NCBI GenBank assembly: GCA_900549715.1
Contig: URPK01000008.1
Coordinates: forward strand, 1-64,000
Direction of reading: 5' to 3'
Source of the DNA: an uncultured Collinsella sp.
GTDB taxonomy: Bacteria; Actinomycetota; Coriobacteriia; Coriobacteriales; Coriobacteriaceae
DNA length: 64,000 nt
Shown here: positions 1 to 8,331 of the stretch, in pieces
How the letters are laid out: each line of letters opens with the position of its first letter
How positions within the stretch are numbered: the stretch's first letter is position 1
Made by a program: the position numbers and the translations under genes
The notes under the pieces: generated by a model
The model's database searches: none
Seen by the model: the letters and a program-made list of their open reading frames with translations, nothing else
What the model was told of the DNA's origin: nothing

Positions 1-16
1 TCCGTACATGTACGGA
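1..16. repeat. perfect 16-bp palindrome at the window edge
   Basis: TCCGTACATGTACGGA equals its own reverse complement. It lies about 160 bases upstream of xpt and could be an operator or the end of a longer element cut by the window. No partner copy was noticed elsewhere in the window. Confidence 0.4.
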
Positions 17-143
17 TGAATGTGGGAGGTGTTCGGATAAAGTCGATAATCAAGGCCAAAAAGACCGGTTTGTGGTGCGATGCGGCTTGTGGGGCGGGCG
101 GGGGTCGGTCCGTGGTAGACTATCGAACAACGTTTATTAATCG

Positions 144-161
144 CGCGGCATCGTTGCCGCG
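144..161 (+). promoter_or_regulatory. leader hairpin before xpt
   Basis: CGCGGCA and TGCCGCG form a 7-bp stem with a TCGT loop, ending just before the GAAGGGG ribosome binding site of xpt. It could modulate translation. The conserved core of a purine riboswitch is not visible in the 176 bases upstream. Confidence 0.35.
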
Positions 162-176
162 AGAAGGGGTTGCGCC

Positions 177-755
177 ATGCAGGAGCTTGAGGATCGTATT
201 CGCCATGACGGCATCGTAAAGGCCGGTAACGTCCTTAAGGTTGATGCCTTCCTCAACCACCAGTGCGACGTTGAGCTGTTCGACCACATGGGCGCTGAGT
301 GGGCCCGTCTGTTCAAGGATGTCGAGATCAACAAGATCCTGACGATTGAGGCTTCGGGCATTGGCATGGCCTGCATCGCAGCTCAGCATTTTGGCGGCGT
401 GCCGGTGGTCTTTGCCAAGAAGGCCCAGTCCATTAACCTCGACGGCGAGCAGTATGCTACGACCATCTACTCCTTTACCAAACAGAAGGAGTACCCGGTT
501 ATCGTGGGCAAGCGTTTCCTGTCCGAGGGCGATAAGGTCCTGATCATCGACGACTTCTTGGCCAACGGCTGCGCTCTTGAGGGTCTTATCAAGATCTGCG
601 AGGCCGCGGGTGCCGAGGTGTCCGGTATTGGCATTGCCGTGGAGAAGGGCTTCCAGGGCGGTGGCGATAAGCTCCGCGAGCGCGGCTTCCGCGTCGAGAG
701 CCTGGCCCGTATCGCCGATATGGACTGCGAGACCGGCGAGATCACCTTCGCCTAA
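177..755 (+). CDS. xpt: xanthine phosphoribosyltransferase
   Basis: Purine salvage enzyme that converts xanthine and PRPP to XMP in the cytoplasm. The 192-residue length matches the Xpt family. The PRPP-binding loop is seen as VLIIDDFLANGCA at about residues 122-134, and the N-terminal LKVDAFLNHQ stretch is typical of Xpt. The start is supported by GAAGGGG seven bases upstream of ATG. It is transcribed alone and followed by a strong intrinsic terminator. The family call is firm; substrate preference over hypoxanthine or guanine is inferred from the family. Confidence 0.93.
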   Translation: MQELEDRIRHDGIVKAGNVLKVDAFLNHQCDVELFDHMGAEWARLFKDVEINKILTIEASGIGMACIAAQHFGGVPVVFAKKAQSINLDGEQYATTIYSFTKQKEYPVIVGKRFLSEGDKVLIIDDFLANGCALEGLIKICEAAGAEVSGIGIAVEKGFQGGGDKLRERGFRVESLARIADMDCETGEITFA

Positions 756-783
756 GCGCGCAACACAAGCGATTGGTATTCGA

Positions 784-819
784 TGTGACAAAGGGACTTT
801 CCCTTTGTCACATTTTTTG
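784..819 (+). terminator. intrinsic terminator after xpt (GGGAC-type hairpin)
   Basis: A 12-bp perfect stem (784-795 with 801-812) around ACTTT is followed by six T residues. The inner CAAAGGGAC...CCCTTTG pattern recurs at 37301-37331 and, on the other strand, at 23189-23223. Confidence 0.85.
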
Positions 820-838
820 TATGAGGGGAGGTGTTGAT

Positions 839-1219
839 ATGGATGAGAACAAGATGGGATGGCGTGAGTATGCGCGCTATGCCGAGATGTCGGCCGAGGA
901 GTTGGCGCGCGATTGCGAGGTGCAGGTGTTTCGCGCGACGGGTCCGGGCGGACAAGGCGTCAACACGACGGACTCGGCGGTGCGCATGAAGCATGGGCCC
1001 ACGGGGATTGTCGTGACGGCGCGCGAGAGCCGTAGTCAGTTTCAGAATCGCAGTTGCTGTCTGCGTAAGCTGCGCGCTGAGCTTGAGCGTCGCGGGCGTC
1101 CACCGCGCCGTCGCGTCAAGACCAAAGTGCCACAGCGCTCTCGCCAGCGCAGGCTCAACGATAAGCACTTCAACGCGATTAAAAAGGCCAACCGTCGCAA
1201 GCCGGGCGGGGAGGAATGA
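839..1219 (+). CDS. small GGQ-domain release-factor-like protein (ArfB/RF-1 domain type)
   Basis: A 126-residue protein containing the catalytic peptidyl-tRNA hydrolysis motif GPGGQGVN at about residues 37-44, followed by a basic C-terminal tail (RRVKTKVPQRSRQRR). It lacks the codon-recognition domain of RF1/RF2. Such stand-alone RF-1 domain proteins (ArfB/YaeJ, PrfH-like) release peptides from stalled ribosomes. The ATG at 839 has GGGGAGG upstream; a longer in-frame extension to 773 runs through the xpt terminator and is unlikely. Whether it acts as a rescue factor or partners an RNA ligase cannot be decided here. Confidence 0.82.
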   Translation: MDENKMGWREYARYAEMSAEELARDCEVQVFRATGPGGQGVNTTDSAVRMKHGPTGIVVTARESRSQFQNRSCCLRKLRAELERRGRPPRRRVKTKVPQRSRQRRLNDKHFNAIKKANRRKPGGEE

Positions 1220-1228
1220 TCTTCTCAA

Positions 1229-1299
1229 TAAGTTGCGGTGAAATAGGGACTGTTTTGCGGCTTTGGCTGCATAAACAGTCCCTATTTCACCGCAACTTA
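1229..1299. repeat. 27-bp perfect inverted repeat, GGGAC dyad family A
   Basis: Arms 1229-1255 and 1273-1299 are exact reverse complements around a 17-base loop. The element sits between the convergent release-factor-like and lipid-kinase genes and could stop transcription from both. A second copy with near-identical arms lies at 37000-37066. Confidence 0.85.
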
Positions 1300-1306
1300 G
1301 GTGAAG

Positions 1307-2269
1307 CTAGCGGGTTGGGTGCCAGACCTCGAGGACGGCGGGAAGGATATCCACCTCGATGCGCGAGGCAACGATGGGCTCGCCGTCGGCCTGGATGGGG
1401 TAGTCGGGCTCCTCAAAAGTTAGCTCGGCATGGCGGCAGCGGCGCATGCGAACCGGTGGCAACTTGGTATGGTGGCCGTCCTTGGCCGAAAGGAACATAG
1501 GCAGGGCTACCGCGCGAGGGACGGGGCCGCAGGCGTAGCAGACGTCGAGCATGCCGTCGCAGGGGTCGGCATCGGGGCAGATGCGATAGCCCGAGCCATA
1601 GGTAGGACCAAGCTGAATCGCCATGATGATCGCCCTCACGCGCTCGGCGGGCGCGCCGTCAAAGCTGACTGTCATGGGGTAGTTGCGATAGCGCAGGCCA
1701 AACTGCTCAAGTCCCGAAAGGGTGTAGAGCGGAGCACCCGTCAAGCCGGTCTTTTTGCGCAGCTCGGTGGTGCCAAGGCCGATGGCGGCATCAATACCGA
1801 CGGAGAGCGTCTGGTCGTAATACTCGACGATCGCCTCGCCGCTGCCGCTTGCGGGGTTCCATGAGCGAATGCGCCCGATGTCCTGACGCTGCAGCTCACA
1901 GGTGAGTAGCGCGCCAAAATCCTTGCCGGAGAAATCTTCGATGCCGAGCGCCTGGGCAAAATCGTTGCCGGAGCCCACGGGCAGGACGGCAAGAGCGGGG
2001 CGGGCGTTCTCCTTTTGCGTCATAAGCCCGTTGACGACTTCGTGGATCACGCCGTCGCCGCCGAGTGCGATAACGGTGCGATAGCCCTGAGCCTGTGCGG
2101 CCAGCTCCTTGGCGTGTCCCATACGCTCGGTCAACACCAGGTCAAACTGGGATGCGCGTGCAGTCATGTCCAAAAAGCGTTGCAGACGTTCGGCAACTTC
2201 GCGTGCCGCACCCGACTGGGCGGCTGGGTTGGCGATGATGAGCGTGCGACCAAAATCAGTTGCGTGCAT
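1307..2269 (-). CDS. diacylglycerol kinase family lipid kinase
   Basis: Soluble lipid kinase of the DAGK catalytic family (YegS/DgkB-like), expected to phosphorylate diacylglycerol or a related lipid at the membrane. The nucleotide-binding motif GGDGVIHEVVNGL and the following PVGSGNDFAQ stretch are clear in the N-terminal third. I chose the second methionine (2269) because GGGAG lies seven bases upstream of it; the start at 2293 has no visible binding site. The usual length is about 300-330 residues, so it is complete. It is convergent with the release-factor-like gene; no operon partner is evident. Confidence 0.88.
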   Translation of the reverse strand: MHATDFGRTLIIANPAAQSGAAREVAERLQRFLDMTARASQFDLVLTERMGHAKELAAQAQGYRTVIALGGDGVIHEVVNGLMTQKENARPALAVLPVGSGNDFAQALGIEDFSGKDFGALLTCELQRQDIGRIRSWNPASGSGEAIVEYYDQTLSVGIDAAIGLGTTELRKKTGLTGAPLYTLSGLEQFGLRYRNYPMTVSFDGAPAERVRAIIMAIQLGPTYGSGYRICPDADPCDGMLDVCYACGPVPRAVALPMFLSAKDGHHTKLPPVRMRRCRHAELTFEEPDYPIQADGEPIVASRIEVDILPAVLEVWHPTR

Positions 2270-2354
2270 GGGGCGACTCCCGGCGTGTGACATGACGGTG
2301 CGGTCGCGCTCGGGTTACGTTGCCCCGATTGTGGCTGCACGGCGATTATTACAT

Positions 2355-3776
2355 CTACTCTATCAGGTCGTTGTGGCGCTCGATAGCGTCCGCTACCGTA
2401 CCGCCCTCATCCACAATAAGCGAACGGCGCTTGGGTGAGATGATGCGCTGGGCGGGGTACACGCCGCGGTGTCCGCCGGTTAGGTAGCTGATAAAGGCCA
2501 CGATGACAAAGAACCCGGCGGCCGTTCCGTGGAACAGATCGATGGCCATCATACAGGTGGTGATGGGCACGTTGAGGCCGGCGCAGAACACGCCGAGCAT
2601 GCCGAGGGCCGCCAGAAAACTGGGGTCAAGCCCGGTAAGGCAACCGATCCAGCCACCGAGTGCCGCACCGATGCCAAACAGGGGCGTGACCTCGCCGCCT
2701 TGGAAGCCCGCGCCCAGGGTAAGCGCTGTGACGACCAACTTGATGGCTGCGTCCGCCAGGGTGGCGTTGCCGGCATATCCGGCGCCGGAAAGCCACGTGG
2801 AAAGGCCGGCGTAGTCCCAGGCGTCGAGGAGGGCATAGGCGGCCAAAACCACGAGTGCGCCTATGAGTGCGCGGACGAGGTAATTGGCGATAAAGCGACT
2901 GTACAGGCTTTTGACGGTTCGAACCGACCAGGCAAAGAGGCGTGCCGTCAGGCCGAAGATAATGGCGCTGATAACAACGATGACAACTGTCCGTGGTGTC
3001 ATGTTGGGAACGCTGGCGATGACATTCGCCTCGTACTCGGTTCCCAAGGCAAGCGACGTAAAGTAGCCGGTAAACGAGGCGACCAGGCAGTAGATGCCCG
3101 CGGTGTAGTCGATCTTGCCGATAAAGCACATCTCCATGCCAAAGAAAGCTCCGGCAAGGGGCGAACCGAATACGGCGCCAAAGGCCGACGAGATGCCGGC
3201 GAGCATGAGGTCGTGGTGGTCATGCTTTTTGAGGTGGGCGAGGCTCGAGATGTTGCTGGCGATGGTGCCGCCAATCTGCACCGCGGCTCCCTCGCGACCG
3301 GCCGATCCGCCCGTGAGATGCGTGAGCGTGGAGCAGACGAAGGTTAGGACGGCCATGCGCATATGGATGAGGCGTGTGCCCAGAGCGGAGTCGATGACCA
3401 GGTTGTTGCCTCGTTTGGCAGCAAGGCCGTGGTTTTTGTACACCCATGCGGTGGCAATGCCCACAACGGGAAGCAATGCGTAGACCCACGCGTGGTGCTC
3501 GCGATAGTCGGTCGCGATATTCAGCGAAGCCAAAAACGCCCAAGCGGCAACGCCCATGGCGAGCGAGACGATGACGACGAGCGCGAGCAACTTGGCGCTC
3601 GCGAGTAGGTTGCGGGCGTTGCGGCGCGTATCGGCAGCCAAGAGATGCTCGGAGCGGGTGAGCTGATGCCTGCCTGCCATGATGACGTCGTTCAGGGAGA
3701 AAAAGCCGCCGTCGTCGAGCGACTGAGAATGATCCTGCGCTTCGTTTGCGCTTTCGGGTTTGTCGGTAAAAGCCAT
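2355..3776 (-). CDS. ClC-family chloride channel/transporter
   Basis: A 473-residue polytopic membrane protein. The ClC selectivity motif appears as GREGAAVQIGG, with the gating glutamate present, and FGSPLAGAFFGMEM follows as in the family. The N-terminal 60 residues are hydrophilic; the rest alternates hydrophobic helices. The start has GAGGA upstream. The mechanism (channel or H+/Cl- or fluoride antiport) cannot be read from the motifs alone. It is divergent from moeA across a 211-base gap. Confidence 0.9.
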   Translation of the reverse strand: MAFTDKPESANEAQDHSQSLDDGGFFSLNDVIMAGRHQLTRSEHLLAADTRRNARNLLASAKLLALVVIVSLAMGVAAWAFLASLNIATDYREHHAWVYALLPVVGIATAWVYKNHGLAAKRGNNLVIDSALGTRLIHMRMAVLTFVCSTLTHLTGGSAGREGAAVQIGGTIASNISSLAHLKKHDHHDLMLAGISSAFGAVFGSPLAGAFFGMEMCFIGKIDYTAGIYCLVASFTGYFTSLALGTEYEANVIASVPNMTPRTVVIVVISAIIFGLTARLFAWSVRTVKSLYSRFIANYLVRALIGALVVLAAYALLDAWDYAGLSTWLSGAGYAGNATLADAAIKLVVTALTLGAGFQGGEVTPLFGIGAALGGWIGCLTGLDPSFLAALGMLGVFCAGLNVPITTCMMAIDLFHGTAAGFFVIVAFISYLTGGHRGVYPAQRIISPKRRSLIVDEGGTVADAIERHNDLIE

Positions 3777-3987
3777 ACGTTCCTCTTTTGGGTTGCAACA
3801 CGAGCATTATAGAACGTGCCAAACGTGACAAACCGGCTGGTTGGTTTTGGTTCTGTTTCGCCGTCCGTTACCGACAGGTGTATTCGTGGGCACGGGCCGT
3901 GTCGCCGTCGTGCGGCGCGGGATTATACTGAGATAAACATAAAGAATCGGCGCCCGTGATGTGCGCCGTTGCATGCTAGAGGTGTAT

Positions 3988-5250
3988 ATGGCAGAGAAAC
4001 TCATTCCGTTGGAGGACGCACAGGCGATCGTCTTGTCGCACGTGAATCGCACCGGAGTTGTCGAGATTCCCGTGTGGCAGGCCGCCGGTCTTCCCTTGGC
4101 AGAGGACGCGGTGGCCGATATCGACATCTCGCCGTTTGCCAACAGCGCTATGGACGGATATGCCGTGCGCTCGGCGGATTTGGCGCAGGCATCTGGTGAG
4201 GCGCCGGTGACGCTCGACGTTATCGGACACGAGGCCGCGGGCCATGTGTTTGAGGGCACAATTGGCGCGGGCGAGACGGTCCGCATCATGACGGGCGCGC
4301 CGGTGCCCGAAGGTGCCGATGCCGTTGTGAAATACGAGATCGTTGATGTGCTCGACGGCGATGGCAACGAGGGCTCGCGTGCGAGGTTCTCGGCGCCGAC
4401 AAAGGTGGGGGAGAACGTTCGCTCTGCCGCCGAGGAGGCCCATGCTGGCGATGTTGTGATGCACGCCGGCGAGGTCGTGGCTCCGGCGGGCGCTGGCTTG
4501 CTGGCGAGCGCCGGTTACGCGAGCGTGAAGGTCCATGCCGCTCCGCGCGTGGGCATCATCTCGCTGGGCACGGAGCTGGTCGCGCCGAACGAGCTGCCGG
4601 CGCGCGGGCAGATTCGCGACTCCAACTCGTCGGCGGTGATGGCCGAGGCGCTCGATGCCGGCGCCGAGCCCGTGTTCTACGGCATTGCGCCCGATGATGA
4701 GCGGGCGATTGCCGAGCTGGTGCATCGTGCCGTGCAGGAGTGCGATTTTGTCATTACGAGCGGTGGCGCCTCGGCAGGCGACTACGACTACGTGACGGCG
4801 CTGGTCCAGCGCGAGGGCGAGGTGCTGTTTGACCGCATCTCGATGCGTCCGGGCAAGGCCATCACGTTTGGGCTGCTCGGCGGCAAGCCGTATCTGGGGC
4901 TTTCGGGCAATCCCGCGGCGGCGTATGTGGGCTTTGAGATGCTCGCCCGCCCGGCGATCCGCAAGATGCGCGGTTTTGCCGAGGGGGCGCGTCCCGTGCA
5001 GCAGGCGATGCTCACGCACGGCGTGAAAAAGCGACAGCATCGCCGCTTCTTCGATCGCGCCACGGTTTTGCGCGACCCCGAGACCGGTGAGCTGTTGGTG
5101 ACCGAGGCCAAGACGCAGAATTCGGCGTTGCTCGGCACGATGCAGCGGGCCAACTGCCTGCTGCGTATTGACGAAGGTCCGTGCGAGCTCAAGGCGGGCG
5201 ACATCGTGGATGTTGTGCGTGTCGACCTGCCTGAGGGCGTCGTGTTGTAG
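3988..5250 (+). CDS. moeA: molybdopterin molybdenumtransferase MoeA
   Basis: Inserts molybdate into adenylylated molybdopterin, the last step of molybdenum cofactor synthesis. Family motifs seen: DISPFANSAMDGYAVR near residue 45, RIMTGAPVPEGADAVV, ITSGGASAGDYDYV and LGLSGNPAAAYVGFE. Length 420 residues is normal, with the C-terminal domain IV intact. The ATG at 3988 has AGAGG upstream; a GTG at 3961 is less likely. A TATACT box lies about 60 bases upstream. It probably forms an operon with mogA, 10 bases downstream. Confidence 0.95.
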   Translation: MAEKLIPLEDAQAIVLSHVNRTGVVEIPVWQAAGLPLAEDAVADIDISPFANSAMDGYAVRSADLAQASGEAPVTLDVIGHEAAGHVFEGTIGAGETVRIMTGAPVPEGADAVVKYEIVDVLDGDGNEGSRARFSAPTKVGENVRSAAEEAHAGDVVMHAGEVVAPAGAGLLASAGYASVKVHAAPRVGIISLGTELVAPNELPARGQIRDSNSSAVMAEALDAGAEPVFYGIAPDDERAIAELVHRAVQECDFVITSGGASAGDYDYVTALVQREGEVLFDRISMRPGKAITFGLLGGKPYLGLSGNPAAAYVGFEMLARPAIRKMRGFAEGARPVQQAMLTHGVKKRQHRRFFDRATVLRDPETGELLVTEAKTQNSALLGTMQRANCLLRIDEGPCELKAGDIVDVVRVDLPEGVVL

Positions 5251-5260
5251 GAGGAATGCT

Positions 5261-5740
5261 ATGGAGCTGAAGATATCGATCGTGACGTGTTCGGATACGC
5301 GGGACCTTGCCCAGGACGAGGCTGGAGCCGCACTCGAGGAACTTATCGAGGCGCAGGGCTGGACGGTCGTCTCACATCTGGTCGTGCGCGACGACGTCAG
5401 CGAGATCGGTGATGCCATTGTGGAAGCCGCCGATGAGTGCCACGCCAATGTCGTGCTCACCTGCGGCGGCACGGGGCTTTCGATGCGCGATGTGACGCCC
5501 GAGGCGACGCGTGCCGTCTGCGATCGCGAGGTGCCGGGTATTGCCGAGGCGATCCGTGCGTACTCGATGACCAAGACGCGCCGCGCCATGCTCTCGCGCG
5601 CTATTTGCATGCAACGAGGTCATACACTTGTCGTAAACTTTCCCGGTTCTACGAAGGCCGCTCGCGAAAGCTGGGAGGCCATAGCGGACCAGCTGGAGCA
5701 TGCGGCTCAGATGACAGCGGGCGGCGGACATACCAACTAA
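5261..5740 (+). CDS. mogA: molybdopterin adenylyltransferase (MogA/MoaB family)
   Basis: A 159-residue MoCF-domain protein that activates molybdopterin by adenylylation before MoeA adds Mo. The signature TCGGTGLSMRDVTPEAT is at about residues 67-83 and the C-terminal VVNFPGSTKAA is also typical. A perfect GGAGG lies before ATG 5261. Only 10 bases separate it from moeA, so the two are co-transcribed. MogA versus MoaB naming is not decided by sequence; the role beside MoeA is the same. Confidence 0.9.
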   Translation: MELKISIVTCSDTRDLAQDEAGAALEELIEAQGWTVVSHLVVRDDVSEIGDAIVEAADECHANVVLTCGGTGLSMRDVTPEATRAVCDREVPGIAEAIRAYSMTKTRRAMLSRAICMQRGHTLVVNFPGSTKAARESWEAIADQLEHAAQMTAGGGHTN

Positions 5741-5753
5741 GCGGTTTACCTGC

Positions 5754-5790
5754 GGCGGAGCGACCTGAACGGCTGCTCCGCCTTTTATTT
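5754..5790 (+). terminator. intrinsic terminator after moeA-mogA
   Basis: An 8-bp stem GGCGGAGC/GCTCCGCC (5754-5761 with 5775-5782) is followed by TTTTATTT. Confidence 0.75.
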
Positions 5791-5832
5791 GCGCCCAAGG
5801 GGACGGCATTCTGTAGGCATGCTTGAAACTAT

Positions 5833-5922
5833 ATTCTCAGACGAGAATAATTTCTCATAATCATTATTCGCACCGAAGTATAATCTAATTACAGAATAAA
5901 GCCCGCGGTGGGGTACCCGGGC
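5833..5922 (+). promoter_or_regulatory. modABC promoter region with overlapping dyads and a leader hairpin
   Basis: A TATAAT box at 5879-5884 lacks a good -35. In its place two overlapping inverted repeats occur: ATTCTC-N4-GAGAAT (5833-5848) and GAATAAT-N11-ATTATTC (5845-5869). The transcript would then carry a GC-rich hairpin (5901-5922) before the modA binding site. This suggests a regulated promoter, plausibly by molybdate, but the dyads do not match the known ModE consensus. Confidence 0.5.
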
Positions 5923-5944
5923 ATAAGGTCCGAAAGGGTTGAAC

Positions 5945-6817
5945 ATGTTCGATATGGTTTCTCGCCGCGGATTCGTCTCGCTCTCTGCTGTCGCCGCTGC
6001 CGGCCTTGGCCTTGCCGGCTGCTCTGGCAACAAGACGTCTGAGCCGACTGGCTCCGATGCCGGTTCTGCTAAGGCATCTTCCAAGAAAGCTGTCGAGCTG
6101 CAGGTCTTTGCCGCCAACTCGCTCGAGAAGGCTCTGCCCGAGGTTCAGGAGCTTTACACCGAGCAGACCGGCACCGCCTTTGCCGACACGCAGTTTAAGG
6201 CTTCTGGCGACCTCGTTGAGCAGATGCGTGCTGGCGCCACGGTCGACGTGCTCATCACCGCCTCCAACGGCACCATGGACGACGCCGAGGCCGCCGAGCT
6301 CGTCGATGCCGACACCCGTGAGGATATGTTCGTCAACGACCTTGTGATCATTCGTGCTGAGGGTTCCGACACCAAGATCGAGGCCATCGCCGACGTCGCG
6401 AATCTGGACGGCAAGATCGCCATCGGCGACGCCAAGACCGTCCCCGCCGGCAAGTACGCCAACCAGGCCTTAGATTCTGTGGGTCTCTACACCGGCACCG
6501 AAGGCGACGACGGCGAGTATGCTCCCGAGATCGCCGACAAGGTCGCACTGGCCGACAAAGTTGGTACCGCTGCGTCTTACGTCTCTACGGGCGACTGCGT
6601 GGCCGGTTTTGTCTACAGCTCCGATATCTTCCGCTATGACGGCATCGAGGAGGCCTTCGTGTGCCCCGAGGATTCGCACAAGCCCATCGTGTACCCGGGC
6701 GCCGTTGCCGAGAGCTCCGAGCACGCCGACGAGGCCAAGGCGTTTATCGACTTCTGTCTGACCAACAAGAAGGCTCAGAAGATTTGGGCTAAGTACGGCT
6801 TTGAGCTTTCCGAGTAG
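5945..6817 (+). CDS. modA: molybdate ABC transporter substrate-binding lipoprotein ModA
   Basis: Extracellular molybdate/tungstate binding protein. The N-terminus has SRRGFVSLSA followed by a hydrophobic run and the lipobox LAGC at about residues 19-22, so it is anchored by the lipid-modified cysteine; the twin arginines may direct Tat export. The body starts with AVELQVFAANSLEKALPEV, typical of ModA, and ends with KAQKIWAKYGFELSE. Start ATG 5945 has GAAAGGG six bases upstream. It is first in modABC. Confidence 0.93.
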   Translation: MFDMVSRRGFVSLSAVAAAGLGLAGCSGNKTSEPTGSDAGSAKASSKKAVELQVFAANSLEKALPEVQELYTEQTGTAFADTQFKASGDLVEQMRAGATVDVLITASNGTMDDAEAAELVDADTREDMFVNDLVIIRAEGSDTKIEAIADVANLDGKIAIGDAKTVPAGKYANQALDSVGLYTGTEGDDGEYAPEIADKVALADKVGTAASYVSTGDCVAGFVYSSDIFRYDGIEEAFVCPEDSHKPIVYPGAVAESSEHADEAKAFIDFCLTNKKAQKIWAKYGFELSE

Positions 6818-6885
6818 TGCGGCTTGGCGCGATAATTCCATCGTTTTGTGTTTCACTCCGTCCTTGTATTCGCTTGGAGCTTTTC

Positions 6886-8328
6886 GTGCTTAATAGATTC
6901 CGCATGCTTGTCGCCTGTGCTTTGACCTTCGCGCTTTGCTGGGTGCCGGGATTTGCGTTTGCTGGGGTCGCTGAGGACGGGGCCCAGGTTGCTGCGACCG
7001 CTCATGGGCTTTCCTATGGGATCGAGGGTTTTGAGCGGTTGGCCAAGGGGACCGCTCGTGCTATGGAGGGCCAGCCTGAGGGCTACCGGTTTCCCGTTGA
7101 CGAGGACGTGGACCTTGTAGTGGCGCCTGCTGCCGATCGCGTTGTGGTGTGGATATCGCCCAAGGCGGCCGAGAAGTATGGATTGGATCCGCAGGACAAC
7201 GAGTGTGTATCGGGTCTCAAGGCCCTCGTCTGTGAGCTCGACAGCGCAAACTCCATGGGAGGTGCGCAGCTAGGGGACGTTGATCTTCCTTGGTATGTTA
7301 CGGCGGAAACAACGTTTGATGCCGGCGGGTATACCTATGGCTTTGACGAGCACGGTGCGGATGGGGATCGCTATGTGGTGATTGCATCAGCCTCGGGTGA
7401 TGCCAAGGGCGGCGCGCGCTGGCTTGATAGCGCTCAAATGGTAGAAGCATCGTCTGTCGTGTTGCGGGATGAGCAGGGTCCCTTGACCTCTCTGGCCTCC
7501 TTTTTGGGCGACATCGACTATCGCCCGCTTTGGGTGTCCATAAAAACGAGCGGCCTTGCCCTGCTGATTTCCTTTGCGCTGGGCCTGTTCGCCGCGTGGA
7601 AGACTATGGGTACCTCGAGTCGCATCAAGGGCCTGCTCGACTCGGTCTTTACGATTCCTATGGTGCTGCCGCCCACGGTTTGTGGCTTTCTGCTCCTCAT
7701 GCTGTTTGGCCGCTCGACCGGGGTGGGCCAGTGGCTCATCGCGCATGGCGTCTCGATTGTCTTTACGTGGCCGGCGGCGGTGATCTCTGCCGTGGTGGTG
7801 TCGTTCCCGCTCGTCTATCGTACGGCACTCGGAGCCTTCGAGAGCCTCGACACGCAGATGCTCGACGCCGCGCGAACCCTGGGATGGTCTGAGCATCGCA
7901 TCTTTACCAAGCTTATGATGCCGCTTGGCTGGCCCTCGATTGCCGCCGGCGCGGTGCTTGCCTTCGCGCGTGCCATGGGCGAGTTTGGCTGCACCCTGTT
8001 CTTTGCGGGCAACTACGCCGGCATTACCCAGACCATCCCTATCGCCATCTACTTTGAGTGGATGGGCGGCAACACCTCGGTGGCCCTCTTTTGGGTCGTC
8101 GTCGTGATCGTGTTTAGTTTCCTGGTAATCCTGTTCATCAACATGTACACGGCGCATTCGCAAAAGTATCGCGAGCGTGGTCTCTCCCGTGCGGAGCGCA
8201 AACAGGCCAAGCAGCTGGGTAGCCAGATCGATTCGCTCGACCCAGTGGGCGGCGATGCGCTGCGTATCGATCGCGAGGCGCTGGCCGATCTCATGCGCGA
8301 TGACGCAGCACCGCAGGGAGGTCGATAA
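6886..8328 (+). CDS. modB: molybdate ABC transporter permease ModB with a large extracytoplasmic N-terminal domain
   Basis: The C-terminal half (from about residue 205) is a standard ModB permease with about five membrane helices and the EAA loop LDAARTLGWSEHRIFTKLM. Ahead of it lies a signal sequence and about 180 residues with no membrane segments, so the protein is 480 residues rather than the usual 220-280. A charged tail of about 55 residues follows the last helix. The GTG at 6886 has TTGGAG six bases upstream; an ATG at 6904 is the alternative. The extra domain probably faces outside and may contact ModA or sense substrate. I do not recognise its fold. Confidence 0.85.
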   Translation: MLNRFRMLVACALTFALCWVPGFAFAGVAEDGAQVAATAHGLSYGIEGFERLAKGTARAMEGQPEGYRFPVDEDVDLVVAPAADRVVVWISPKAAEKYGLDPQDNECVSGLKALVCELDSANSMGGAQLGDVDLPWYVTAETTFDAGGYTYGFDEHGADGDRYVVIASASGDAKGGARWLDSAQMVEASSVVLRDEQGPLTSLASFLGDIDYRPLWVSIKTSGLALLISFALGLFAAWKTMGTSSRIKGLLDSVFTIPMVLPPTVCGFLLLMLFGRSTGVGQWLIAHGVSIVFTWPAAVISAVVVSFPLVYRTALGAFESLDTQMLDAARTLGWSEHRIFTKLMMPLGWPSIAAGAVLAFARAMGEFGCTLFFAGNYAGITQTIPIAIYFEWMGGNTSVALFWVVVVIVFSFLVILFINMYTAHSQKYRERGLSRAERKQAKQLGSQIDSLDPVGGDALRIDREALADLMRDDAAPQGGR

Positions 8329-8331
8329 GCT

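Noticed and set aside
1..176. Purine riboswitch upstream of xpt
   Set aside because: The conserved core sequences and three-way junction of purine aptamers are not visible; only a short hairpin is.
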